A DNA stretch of 40,009 nucleotides from Chara braunii (lineage: Eukaryota > Streptophyta > Charophyceae > Charales > Characeae), in NCBI GenBank assembly GCA_003427395.1, contig BFEA01000119.1, positions 2,068,989 through 2,108,997 of the forward strand, in the 5' to 3' direction. A model generated the notes under the pieces. It saw nothing but the letters and a program-made list of their open reading frames with translations, did no database searches and was not told the origin of the DNA. Numbering within the stretch: the first letter of the stretch is position 1; each line of letters opens with the position of its first letter. The position numbers and the translations under genes were made by a program. Below are positions 10,371 to 20,433 of this stretch, piece by piece.

Positions 10371-11010
10371 TGCAGTCTTCCTATACCCAAAATGATCGGT
10401 GGCATCATGACACTCGCCTAAAAATAAACTACGTAAAGAATCGCGATTTGGAACACACAAACATTTATTCCCAGCCTTCTCGAGTAACAGCAGGCCGTTG
10501 ATCAACTCAAACTCGGCAGAAGTCACTTTGTCCTTCGCCTCGAGTCTGCGTATGATCTCAGCCATAAATGAATCCTCGCGGTAGGCTTCCACCAAAGAAC
10601 GAATAGCATCGTCCGCAAGCCCAAACTCAGTGATCAGCGCACCGGCGAAGTCTGGCCTACGCGACAGCACGTCAGCAACTTTGTTGTACTCACCTTTGAT
10701 GTACTGGGGCTTGAAGTCATACTGCTCGATGACTTCGATCCAGCGTTTCAGCGCATCGGAGAGCACAAGCTGGGTTCTCATCCACTTCGGGGTCTGGTGA
10801 TCAGTCCTGACGTAGAAAAACCTCCCAAGGAGGTAGTGCGTCCAGTGGGTTAGCGCTTTATAGATCGCATAAAGCTCCTTCTCATAGGTGGACTTGGCCA
10901 ACTTCTGAGCGGGCATCTTTTTGGACATGTACTCAACAGGCCTCAACTTTGGCCCGTCCTACTGCGCGAGCACGATGCCTATGCCATATTGGCTAGCATC
11001 CGTGGTAACT
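10371..11010 (-). pseudogene. RNase H domain and linker, gypsy element 2
   Basis: RPVEYMSKKMP, STYEKELYAI (catalytic Glu) and GRFFYVRTDHQT (Asp-His) mark gypsy RNase H, followed by QYIKGEYNKVADVLSRRP (last catalytic Asp) and the linker to integrase. The first catalytic motif, TTDASQYGIG, is found just upstream, near 10,985-11,010, separated from the long frame by an in-frame TAG near 10,966. It continues from RT in transcript direction. Confidence 0.88.
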
Positions 11011-11760
11011 ATAACGGCTTGTCAGGATCGGGAAGTTTTAAAACCTCATGGTGTGTCAGAGCATGCTTCAGATTTTTGAAAGCAACCTCGCACCTGTTCG
11101 TCCACTCCCATGTGGTGTCAAGGCGGGTCATATCCATCAAAGGGGCGGCAACTATGCTATAGTTCTTCACAAAATTGCAATAGTAGTCGGTCATCCCTAA
11201 GAAGGACCTAATCTCAGTCAGAGACTGAGGACGCTGCCAGTCACGAATGCTGGCCACCTTCGCGTCATCGGGCTTCAATCCCTCGGCGGAAATCTCATGA
11301 CCCAAGTACAAGATACGAGTACGGCCAAACTCGCACTTCTCGCCGTTGATCTTGAACTTGTGCTGCTGAAGGAGACTAAGGACTTTGTCTAAATGACCAA
11401 CGTGCTCCTCGACAGTCTTACTGAAGATAAGTATGTCATCAAGGTACACAATGACAAACTTATCTAAGTAGTCATGAAAGATCCGGTTCATTGCGTGCTC
11501 AAAGGTGCCAGGAGCATTGCAAAGGCCGAAAGGCATTACTACAAACTTGTACAGACCGTACCTGGTTTGAAAAGTGGTTTTGTGTTGATCCTCGGGCCGT
11601 ATTGCAATCTGATGGTACTCGGACTTCAGATCTATCTTATTGAAGTACCGGCACCCTTGCACTTGGTCCAACAAGTCATCGATGCGTGGTAGGGGTTCTC
11701 CGTTCTTGACGGTGATGGCATTGAGGCCCCTATAGACAAATGCACATCCTCGAAGTTCCC
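11009..11760 (-). pseudogene. Reverse transcriptase palm and thumb, gypsy element 2
   Basis: Motifs in order are DQVQGCRYFNKIDLKSEYHQ (catalytic Asp in DLKS), FVVMPFGLCNAPGTFEHA, the catalytic VYLDDILIFSKTVEEH, CEFGRTRILYLGHEIS, and SFLGMTDYYCNFVKNYS. The YLDD box is intact. Between about 11,690 and 11,750 the frame shifts relative to the N-terminal part: YRGLNAITVKN is readable only in a third frame. Confidence 0.9.
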
Positions 11761-12060
11761 CCCCTTCTTTGGTACAAATAAGACTGGAGACCCGTGAGGG
11801 GAGACACTAGGCCGCATCCAACCCTTCTCTACGAGTTCCTTGAGCTGCCGACGATGCTCATCGAGCTCGCCTGGAGACATCCGATAGATCCTACCCTTCG
11901 GAATACTAGACCCTGGGATAATCTCTATTGCGTGGACGACCTCCCTCTCGATAACCCTTTTTGGCTCCTCAAATAGATCAGGGTACTTAGCGACTACTCC
12001 CTCTATCTCCGGCGGCATTTTCATCGGCTCGCCTGCTGCAAGTAGTCGGTGACTACCGTG
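11745..12060 (-). pseudogene. N-terminal part of RT, gypsy element 2
   Basis: [39 protein letters not shown], and [21 protein letters not shown] can be read, equivalent to 1,355-1,640 in element 1. Upstream, the roughly 95 residues that element 1 has between protease and RT are missing, so this copy has an internal deletion near 12,040-12,070. Confidence 0.85.
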
Positions 12061-12114
12061 CGCTGTTTCTTGGCACAGGTTGCCCCTGTAAGCACAACCT
12101 CTCAACGCACGCGG
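12061..12114 (-). pseudogene. Protease remnant of element 2, right up to the module A junction
   Basis: In a frame that differs from the RT frame, the minus strand reads ATCAKKQRTVV, which lines up with STLANKRRMVV of the element 1 protease. The junction with module A is at 12,114/12,115. The other half of the same protease lies 8.3 kb away, ending at 20,434. The two halves join in frame if the module and one copy of a 4-bp target are left out. Confidence 0.75.
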
Positions 12115-12180
12115 TGTCGGTGCGAATACCCTTACAAGGGTATCTGCCCTGGTTTTTGCAATCGACAAAAATAAGTTTGG
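12115..12180 (-). repeat. Terminal hairpin of module A (3' end)
   Basis: ATACCCTT-GT-AAGGGTAT forms a perfect 8-bp stem with a 2-nt centre, extended outward in module B to about 12 bp. It is followed by CGCACCGACA, the module end. The hairpin and the tail are among the best conserved parts shared with copy B (32,445-32,480). Confidence 0.8.
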
Positions 12181-13189
12181 TTTAAAGCTTAAATATCCCG
12201 CGCGAGGCGCGGCTGCGTCTGTTCCTTACATTTGACTGGATAATTGAGTAGAGTAGGGAGTGTGTGGGCGCGCAGATTTAAGGCACGCGTGATCTCTTTC
12301 CTCGTTGATTATTGTAGAGGTGGCGTGGGTGCTGGCCGAGTTTGTTATTCTGCTTAAATTATGACTAAAAAGGATGTCTGATGATTGGTGCGCTTGCTAT
12401 GACTGGTGCGTACATGCGGAGGACGACATCGACAACAATGTGAGTTTTGTAAACATTTCGGTAGACCTGCGCGTCGCACGGCGTCCGTTTATTTAGGCGT
12501 TCGTCAAACCCAAACCCAGACTTGGGCCTAGCATTAGTGGTTAGGGCGCCCGACTTTCGTCGAGGAGATTCAGGGAACGAGGTCGAGCGGCGACGATGCG
12601 AGGATCAGAGTGGCGCGGACGGAACGAGCGGTTGAGGGCCTGGCGGGGCTATTCCCCTTGGTTTTGCTGTTGGTGGCGTTCGATCGGTAGTGGCATTTTC
12701 TAGATAAATTCCTTTTAACACCGTATTTCTATTAATTTCTTGACATACTCCGATGTGCTGATTGACTTGGACGCGACGCCGGACTTAATGGTCGTCGCGG
12801 TGGTCGAGGACTTTGAGTGCGCGCCTCGTGTAAACGGGTCCGCGAGTTCAGGATGTTGGCGAAAGTCTTTCACCACGTCGTTGCTAGGAACACGGAGCGG
12901 TCAGGACTTGAGTGTGTGATTGCGCTTGAGGCAAAAGGGTCGGTAATGCTAAATGTATACGACCTACGTTTTGGGCTCGGTGAGGTCGCATGAGAGCACG
13001 TTGTATTCGCAAGGGGGGGGGCTGAAGTACGACCACGGACTGTTTTCGTGACCACGCCGAAGTTAACCCTTCGAGGATAATCCGTAGTAGCCACGTCCGC
13101 GCTCAAGCTTCCAACGGGGGAGCATGCGGGAGCACCACCCACCAGTAGGGCCGATATCTGTTGTAGCGGTGGGTGGTACCGGCCAAGGG

Positions 13190-14060
13190 CTACCCGGTAG
13201 CATCAGGGCCAAGTTTCTTCGAAGGCCAAGGAAGGCTGTGAGGGAGACTGCGGCTATACTGCTGCGGGATCTCTGTCAGGCCGCGGAGTAAAGGAGCGAA
13301 GGGCTGGAGCTGCCTAAGTGGTCGACTTCTCAGAAGCTCTGCAGAGGTTGGAGTCGTCGGGCGGACCCTATTACGAGCGCTACGCCAGGAGCAAGGAGGA
13401 GAGGCGACAAGCGCTAAGCCAAGAGTGACGGGTTCGGCTGGGCTGCGTCAACAGCAGCAGGGCAAAGCTAACTAAGGAGCGAATGAACGTGGACGTAAAG
13501 GGGTACCGGGTGCGTGCAGAGGAAGATGGAGATGGCGTAAGTTGGAAGAAGACTGGCCGCAGTCAGAATCGTGCAGTGCGCGCATTTCTTAGTGAAAACG
13601 GACGGGGCAAGAACCAGGGGTGGGGTTTTTGGGGTGGGCGACCCCGAAACTCGCGTTAGTTTAGGCTGGCAGTAAGTAGAATAGGAGTTAGAAAGAGAAA
13701 GTTGTGCCCGGGGCTATGGCGGAAAGAAGGGGTGACGTGGGAAACGCATATCTCGTGCGTTCCCGAACGGATTGCGGCGGAGTGAAAGTAGAATCCATAG
13801 TTTGGGGGCAGGTCGATGTCGATGGTAGTGTTAGTTTGAGTGACAGGTAAGTAAGTTAGGATTTAATCGAGGAATAGGCTGCGCTGGAGGTGAAAACGGG
13901 AAACGCTGAATGCATTTGGTCGGGTTTTAGTGGTAGGTTCATAGTCATTTTGTTTTGTGTCGATGAATTTTGGGGTGGCAGCATGTCCTTCCGCATCTTT
14001 GCGAAGGGTTCACCGTGACTCCGCTCATGTGATCAGAGAGAGAGAGAGAAAGAGAGAGAA
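13190..14060. other. Inner part of module A without gene, GA microsatellite
   Basis: This part is GC-rich and has no long open frame. A GA/GAAA run lies at 14,035-14,060, and a CT run sits at the matching place in copy B (30,571-30,592). The block 13,740-13,860 keeps CGAGATATGCGTTT-like sequence shared with B. Otherwise I see only diverged non-coding DNA. Confidence 0.5.
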
Positions 14061-15130
14061 ACAAAGCTTACCTCGTAGACTGCAAGACGGGATCGTCTGA
14101 GGGACCGTTTGCGGAAGCAAGCAGCAGACTCTGTAGAAGGGAAAAGCTCGCATGAATCTGTGAGTTTAGTGGAAGGATCAAGGTGTTGGCGTAAGAGCAC
14201 GTACCTGGTTTTGGCGGAGGTCCGCAAGGTCGACATCTTCACGCACTCCGAATTATCGTTGCAGACATCAATAGGCAGGCATTGTGGGTACGTACACTGC
14301 TCAGGTGTTGCATGTATGAGAAGGGGAGAAGTGCGTGGGGCAAATGGCAATGAGAGGAAAGGTTGAGACTCAGTTGTCGAAGTGCTTTCTATCACAGTAT
14401 CAGCCCTGCCGCCTAGCTATGAGAGTACGTGCCTTCTATATTAGGATGATTAGCACCGTGTCCTCTGTGGTTACATGCACTCGATTACGGGCTGAGGCTG
14501 GAAACACTAAGGAGAGTGATGTGGTGTCGATAGATGTTTCCGAAAATAGCAGCTTGATATTGGCAGGGTTGCTGGTCCCCATGCTCCTATCGCGGTCTGT
14601 GTGGTTCGACGCCGAGTCCGGCTGCTTTTACTGCTGAGAAATTCCCTGTTGAATACCCTTTGGAGCTGCCCATCTTGGCGAACGAAGCAGTGGGAGTTAA
14701 AGATGTGCGTATCGGCCAAATTCAGGCTTATTTCCGCAGGTTCGATGATTAGTGCAGTGGGCATTGGCTGAGGTTCGAGCGAGAGAGAGGGAAGGAGAGG
14801 CCGAAGACTCCGTGGTGGGAAACAACCTGCGTTCTGGAGTCTTGACCACTGTGCTGCAGATTGCCGACAGCGCATGTGGCTGAACCACTGCTTCTAGGAA
14901 ACCATACCGTAGCCGCACTACCAAGGAAATACGAACGCTGCTCGCAAGAAGGGGCGGTATTGCTGCTACTCTTGATAGTAATGTGGCTGCTGAAACCGCT
15001 CCTGGTATTGAAAAACGGCAAGGAGGCCAGCCGCGGGGATTGCTGACTCACCTGCTGGCTGATGCGATGTTCTACCTACCGACTGCTGTAATTAAAGGAA
15101 AACTACGAGATTGCAAAGGAGTGAGCTTGC

Positions 15131-15148
15131 AAAAAAAAAAAAAAAAAA
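15131..15148 (+). repeat. Poly(A) run of 18 in module A
   Basis: A homopolymer run inside the non-coding module. The matching region of copy B (about 29,180) has only a short T run. It is not preceded by a gene or a convincing polyadenylation signal, so I do not read it as a retroposed cDNA end. Confidence 0.6.
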
Positions 15149-15751
15149 GGAGTGAAGGGAGTTTGCTGCGATTTTGAGAGCCGTCGGACAGTCAACAGCG
15201 GTAGTCTAACTTCAGTTGACCGAGCTACGGCACATTCTGGCCACCATTGCGGGGCCCTCGGGCGAGTGAAGGTATCAAGGCCCTCTCACGCGAGTCTGAG
15301 AGCACCCTTCTTGGATCTGAGAGTTCCAAACCCATCTCCTTTTGCCCTTCTCACTCTAAGTCTGGTCTATTGGTTCTGAGAGGAAGGCGGCAGGCGGGAT
15401 TGCAACTCGTAGGACCGCATCAAGACTCTGTGGGGAGTCCACCCACCGATTGCGGGAGCTATGCCGAAACCTAGACGAGGTTCTGGAGGCAGGGAACCAT
15501 CAGGTATATCTTTTTCTGTCTGTATGACCCCACTATACCCCTGTTTGACTATTTCCTTTTAGTGTGACTGACTGTATGCATGTGTTCCCCTATGATTTTG
15601 CTTTCTTTCAAGATCTAATCAGACTAAATGGAAGGAATGGGTGTGAAAATTTTAAATTTATTTTTATTTTGATAGAAAGCAAACTAAGGGGTGAACTTGG
15701 AGAAGGTGGGAGGAATGCAGACTGCATGCCTTTGACCGGGTCAACCAAGGA

Positions 15752-15960
15752 CTGGGCATTGTTTCTAAGCTGAATGGCCCAGGGCTATGTTTATTTGGCT
15801 GTTTTTTTAAGGGCCAAGCACTGTTTCTAAGCTGAATGGTCTGCTTGCTGTGTTTAATTTCTGAGGGTTTGCCTGAATTGAAGGGTTCAAGTTCTTGTTT
15901 TATTCTGGGGGAGGATTTTGGTCTAAGGCTGAAAAATTTTTCTAAGCTGAATGGTTTAGC
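15752..15960 (+). repeat. H1 hairpin array in module A, first part
   Basis: Three units share the loop core TTTCTAAGCTGAATGG. Stems: CTGGGC (15,752-15,757) with GCCCAG (15,777-15,782); AAGCA (15,816-15,820) with TGCTT (15,842-15,846); and a decayed unit at about 15,930-15,960. The stems differ between units but stay complementary. The array is interrupted by the TIR element at 15,987-17,120 and goes on at 17,170. Confidence 0.75.
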
Positions 15961-16254
15961 CTGAAAACCACACACATAAGTATAGACCATGGTTGTCAAC
16001 CGACGTCCGGATCGGGATCCAGACGGTCTTGTCTGGATGTCTGGATCTGGTGTCCGGTTTGAGGTGTCCGGATGGGCTCCATTTTGAGAAAATTCGAAAA
16101 AAGAAATTGGGTTCCCCAGGCAATTTTCCAGTGCCTGGTGGACCCCCGAAAATTGTCGGTGCAGTTTTTGGTGGACCGGTGGGCCAACCGGACTGGCCCT
16201 GAAGGGCCTGTACTTGCAATCTTGGGTGAGCTTCAGCGGGCCAAGCAGAACTGG

Positions 16255-16255
<1 letters not shown>

Positions 16256-16315
<60 letters not shown>
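16256..16315 (+). repeat. (GT)n microsatellite, about 30 units
   Basis: An uninterrupted GT run inside the TIR element. Shorter GT runs recur at about 16,429-16,449, 16,519-16,540 and 16,650-16,671 as part of the tandem unit described next. Confidence 0.95.
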
Positions 16316-16317
<2 letters not shown>

Positions 16318-16359
16318 TGTGATTTCCCCCCCAACAACCCCAATTCCACCCACTGACAG

Positions 16360-16795
16360 ATGAATAGATTCAGAATCAAAGCAGTCTTTGTCGAATTGCA
16401 GACAACGAGAGCATTTGAGATGAGACTGTGTGTGTGTGTGTGTGTGTGTNATGAATAGATTCAGAATCAAAGCAGTCTTTGTCGAATTGCAGACAACGAG
16501 AGCATTTGAGATGAGACTGTGTGTGTGTGTGTGTGTGTGTCTGCATGTGATTTCCCCCCAACAGCCCCGATTCCGCCCAAATGAATAGATTCAGAATCAA
16601 AGCAGTCTTTGTCATATTGCAGACAACGAGACCATTTGAGATGAGACTGTGTGTGTGTGTGTGTGTGTGTGCATGTGATTTTCCCCCCAACAGCCCCAAT
16701 TCCACCCAGATGAATAGATTTAGAATCAAAGCAGTCTTTGTCGTATTGCAGACAACGAGAGCATTTGAGATGGGACGGTCACAATCCAACATATT
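16360..16795 (+). repeat. Tandem repeat of about 130 bp, four copies, with internal GT runs
   Basis: Each unit starts ATGAATAGATT and goes on through CAGAATCAAAGCAGTC, GCAGACAACGAG, GAGATGAGAC, a GT run, TGATTTCCCCCC and CAATTCCACCCA. Starts are at 16,360, 16,451, 16,581 and 16,710. The first unit is shortened (91 bases) and ends at a single N (16,450), so one GT tract was not resolved in the assembly. Frames over this repeat only reflect lack of stops. Confidence 0.85.
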
Positions 16796-17170
16796 AAGGC
16801 AATTTTATAATTAGACAGTTTTTGGTTGTCCTTGGGGTACCCCTTCCATTGTTCTTGCAGTTGTGTGTGTATGTGAGTGTGTTCAAGGTAAGTCGGATAA
16901 CACAAGCTACATAACTACAGTAGCGTTTTTTTTTTTTTTTTTTTAGTCCGAACATCCGAATCTGTTCTTCCATAACCGGACCGTCCGGGTCCGTATGTCC
17001 GGTTGTTTGGATCGATGTCCGGTTTAGCGGACGTCCGGATTAATCCAGACATGGGTCCGGGCCTGATGTCCGGTGTCTGGATGTCCGGTGTCTGGATGTC
17101 CGGGTTCGGGGCAACCATGGTATAAACTGAGTCTAAAAGAAAGTATTCTACTTATATTTGCATGTGAACT

Positions 17171-17516
17171 GGCAGCTGGGCATTGTTTCCAAGCCGAATG
17201 GTCCAATGCTAAGCCATATCGCTAAGAAGAGAAGGGAAATTATAGGGTATAATTGAAAGTAATCTGGGCAAGCTGAACATTGTTTCCAAGCCGAATGGTT
17301 CAGTCCCGTGCCCATATTTGTATTTTCGTTTGAGAACAAAGTCAGAAAGTTATTAAATTTTGGATATTAAACAATTCAGGGCGACTAGGCATTGTTTCCA
17401 AGTTGAATGGTCTAGTCGTATTCCCAAAGAAGAGAGAAGTAGTAGTGCAACCTGTTTGTGTATATCTTAAGGCACGCTGGACATTGTTTCCAAGTCGAAT
17501 GGTCTAGCATTGTGCC
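17171..17516 (+). repeat. H1 hairpin array in module A, second part
   Basis: Four units share the loop core ATTGTTTCCAAG(Y)YGAATG (19 nt). Stems: TGGGC with GTCCA (imperfect, about 17,177-17,205); CTGAAC (17,273-17,278) with GTTCAG (17,298-17,303); CGACTAGGC (17,382-17,390) with GTCTAGTCG (17,410-17,418), nine pairs with one G-T; GCTGGAC (17,476-17,482) with GTCTAGC (17,502-17,508), flanked by a second pair GGCAC/GTGCC (17,471-17,475 and 17,512-17,516). Stem sequence changes from unit to unit while pairing is kept. Confidence 0.82.
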
Positions 17517-17814
17517 ATATGTAAGTTGGGTATAAGGATTAAATCATTTGAGGGTTTCATGAACTATCTTATATAAAGTGACTTGGGGTTGGTGAAAGTA
17601 CTTACCTTTGTGGTTTGGCCTTGCATGTGACTAAGTGAGATTACTACTTGGTCTGAGTTTCAATTTGATAGGTAGTTGCTTTAGACGCTCGCCACGTGCT
17701 AGAGCCATAGGAGTTAGTTCCAATTCCTGCATTCTCTGAGCTAAGTTTTTTTTACTTAACATCAATTTTTGCATTTTCTAATAACTTTCACTATACTTGG
17801 TCTTGTATAAATCT

Positions 17815-18370
17815 TGGTTAGCCACTTTTTCTACGGGAAGTGTTGTCGAAATTTAGACAAAACCAAGAAGTTAGTCAGATTTTGTCGTTTTCAGGGTTCA
17901 GTTTTTTTACTTTCTGGTTTAGTAAGTGCTGCCCAAATTTTTGCTAATTTAGGGAGTTAAACAAAACTAGACCTTGAGAAGTGAAAGTCACTTTAGATTT
18001 TGAACTTAGCTTTGTATAAATCTTGGAATAACACTTTCTTTACGGGAAGCGCTGCGGAAATTTTTACAAATCTAAGAAGTTAGTTAAATTTTGTCTTAGT
18101 TGAATTCAGGTTTTATGTTTGAGAGTAGTTAAATCTTGTCTTAGTTGAACTCAGGTTTTATGTTTGAGTTCATATCTGACTTAGTATAAATTTGGGAAGT
18201 CTACCTTTGTAAAGGAAGTGCTGCCCAAATTTTTACTAATTCAGGGAGTTAGGCAAATTTCGACTTTCTAGAGTTAGAGATAATTTTTGTTTTCATATTA
18301 GAGTTATTATAAATTCCGCGAAGGCACTTTTCCTACGGGAAGCGTTGTCGAAATTTGCTTAGTTTAGAGG
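17815..18370 (-). repeat. H2 compound-hairpin array in module A
   Basis: About five units alternate between two forms. Form a (near 17,820, 18,030, 18,325 on the + strand) has CTACGGGAAG followed by GTCGAAATTT. Form b (near 17,935 and 18,200) has GTGCTGCCCAAATTT. The clearest fold is the unit at 18,188-18,242: outer stem AAATTTGGG (18,188-18,196) with CCCAAATTT (18,234-18,242), inner hairpin CCTTT-GT-AAAGG (18,204-18,215). The array matches the one in module B in reverse orientation. Confidence 0.8.
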
Positions 18371-18736
18371 AGTTAGATTATATTTTGAAAGGTGGCAATT
18401 CTGATAATCCACTCTATATAGAGGAGATTTTGTCAAAGATCTACCTTTTCACTAGGCACTGACTTAGGGGTAGACTCAGGATTAGTCAAGTAGAATGATT
18501 CTTGGTGAGGTCATGATTATGAAGATTATTCTCGATTTGGACTCATAGATTTAGCTTGGGGATTGACCTGTCTTGTGTTACAGGTCCTCTTGGGCGTTTG
18601 ATTTGAAATCAGGACTAGATTCAACTTGATCCTACAAGGATCACCTTCTGTTATCACTGATAACAGGTCGGTTGTCGATTCGTCGGCCTACAACTCAACT
18701 TCAATTCATCCTCAATGCTCAATCGAAAAGGCTTTA

Positions 18737-19018
18737 GCCCTGGTGATTTTTTTTGTTTTATTAAGGTTTTCACCCGGACTTCTATTGAATGGTCATTTAA
18801 CGAAGGTACTGAGTATTTAATTAAGGTTGGTTGGATAAGGGTTGGGGCTTGCATGGATAAAGCGAGGGGTATGAGTTGGCCCTGGTGATTTTTGTTGTTT
18901 TCTTAAGGTTTTCACCCGGACTTTTATTGAATGGCCATTTAACGAAGGTACCGAGTATTTAATTAAGGTTGGTTGGACAAGTGTTGGGGCTTGCATGGCT
19001 AAAGCGAGGGGTATGAGT
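18737..19018 (+). repeat. 142-bp tandem duplication in module A
   Basis: Copies begin at GCCCTGGTGATT, 18,737 and 18,879. Both contain AAGGTTTTCACCCGGACT, CATTTAACGAAGGTAC, GAGTATTTAATTAAGG and GGGGCTTGCATGG. Module B has a single, diverged equivalent (26,570-26,720), so the duplication happened in A only. Confidence 0.85.
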
Positions 19019-19124
19019 ATGAAGGTTGGTTGAAGTTGACTTCGTGTAGTGCTTGGGCCTTTGGTTGATTCTTTGATGTGATTGAAGGTATGTTCTGTGG
19101 CTTGGATTTTGGATTTGACTGCCT

Positions 19125-19375
19125 GTGATCATTCACATATATATGGTTGTGAGGAGTCTCACTGTGGTTGTGAGAAGTGATCGTCACATACTTATTCCCC
19201 TTTACATATATATATGTATATACCTATATTGGGNNNNNNNNNNNNNNNNNNNNNNNNNNNNNNNNNNNNNNNNNNNNNTCACACACATATATGGTTGTGA
19301 GGAGTCTCACTGTGGTTGTGAGAAGTGATCATTACATACTTATTCCCCTTTACATATATATATGTATATACCTGT
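19125..19375 (+). repeat. Duplicated segment of about 100 bp on both sides of a 45-N gap
   Basis: The gap is 19,234-19,278. The left copy (about 19,130-19,230) and right copy (about 19,280-19,372) are nearly identical: CACATATATATGGTTGTGAG, GGAGTCTCACTGTGGTTGTG, AGAAGTGATC and CTTATTCCCCTTTACATATA. Module B has one equivalent (26,400-26,470). This could be a real tandem repeat that the assembler could not cross, or one sequence placed on both gap edges. Confidence 0.85.
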
Positions 19376-20433
19376 TCGCGTGGCCTGAGGGGCCTACGCT
19401 TGAGGGTTTAATTGAGGTTGGGATTAAAAAGGGAAAGAAAACCCCTCTATTTGTCGTATGCTTCTTAAAGATTTCTTAGTCGGACGTTGGTCCTGGACCG
19501 GGATTCAAGGTCCTTGTCCAGGACATCCCAGGTCCTAGACTCTGCATGGAAGGGATCTCCCCCCGCTCAGAGCCTATTTGCCTTGCCTGCCGAGACACTC
19601 CGCCTAAAGGCCGGAGGTGCCGCGGCGGCCGCACGGCTATTCCTTCAGTCGTGCAATATCGTGAGGGAATAGAACCTCACGATACTTCGAGAGTGACACT
19701 TGAGTGTCATAGGCGGTACTCGGATCCACGAAGGACCGCTTGATTATGGGCGCTATGCCATTATCATAACTGCTTGCGTATTCATGCATTGCTAGTCGAT
19801 ATGGGATGACCCTGCGCCCTCGCGGTTTTATACTAAGTCTCGTGCGTGACGCCTGTCCGATTTCTGCGTCGGAGAGTTATGGGATGGCTACTAAGGGACT
19901 AGGTGTGTTGTCGCGTTATTTGTTCTGTGTCGTTCTGTATATGTATGTATATGTGTGTGTGTTTATTTTTATGTTATTTAGAGTAGATTATGCGTGGTGT
20001 GTGGGATGCGTCCTAGTCGACCGGCGACGAGTTGCGCTTGGGACCTGAGCCCCCCAGGTGTCGGTTTGTGTGCGGGTCCGATAGAGGCGTATTACCGCGC
20101 GTACCCCCTATGCTACAGCGTACGAGAAACGCCCTCGGCTGGTCCACCTCTGTGATTGCACCTGATTAGCTTTCGTATTATGGACTGGTAGCTCGGCGGG
20201 GTTACGCCCACCGAAGGGAGGTGACAGATCCCGGAAGGTGGAGGTAAGTCGTGCCTCGCGTAGGCCCTATCCTGTCGTAGGGGCCCGCGAGAGGTATGGC
20301 TGGCGCACTCGGTCGGAGCGGCTTCTGGAAGCTCCATTACATATTGGCAATGAGGATTAAGACCAATTCATGCGTGACGTGGCTGGGTGGGTCCCGCGTT
20401 GCCTTGTGTGGTGCCGAACCGATGCGCTCGACA

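Larger units (their letters stand above)
15987..17120. mobile_element. TIR element nested in module A (CCATGGTTG ends, non-autonomous)
   Basis: The ends are CCATGGTTG (15,987) and CAACCATGG (ending 17,120), a perfect 9-bp terminal inverted repeat. It is flanked by TATAGA (15,981-15,986) and TATAAA (17,121-17,126), a 6-bp target copy with one mismatch. Both ends are packed with GTCCGG/CCGGAC and TCTGGATGT repeats, as in DNA transposons whose transposase binds subterminal motifs. It has no transposase frame. The middle holds (GT)n and four copies of a unit of about 130 bp. It is absent from module B, so it came in after the two modules separated. I cannot assign a superfamily. Confidence 0.75.
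12115..20433 (-). mobile_element. Module copy A: 8.3-kb non-coding element inserted in gypsy 2 protease
   Basis: Read on the minus strand it starts TGTCGAGCGC and ends CGCACCGACA. It is collinear with module B over its whole length. Pairs of matching landmarks (A with B): 20,340-20,433 with 24,905-25,005; 19,800-20,050 with 25,290-25,545; 18,640-18,720 with 26,745-26,815; 17,800-18,430 with 27,010-27,660; 17,672-17,752 with 27,697-27,783; 15,190-15,510 with 28,860-29,145; 13,740-13,860 with 30,670-30,805; 12,230-12,680 with 31,900-32,380; 12,115-12,180 with 32,415-32,480. Flanks on the minus strand are GCGC and CCGC, a 4-bp target copy with one mismatch. I found no coding motif in either copy. 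TG...CA ends and the 4-bp duplication fit an LTR-type integrase product such as a very long solo LTR or a LARD, but no internal LTR pair is seen. Confidence 0.85.

Noticed and set aside
15664-16470. 268-codon minus frame
   Set aside because: It translates the GT run (His-Thr repeats) and crosses an N and the boundary of the TIR element.
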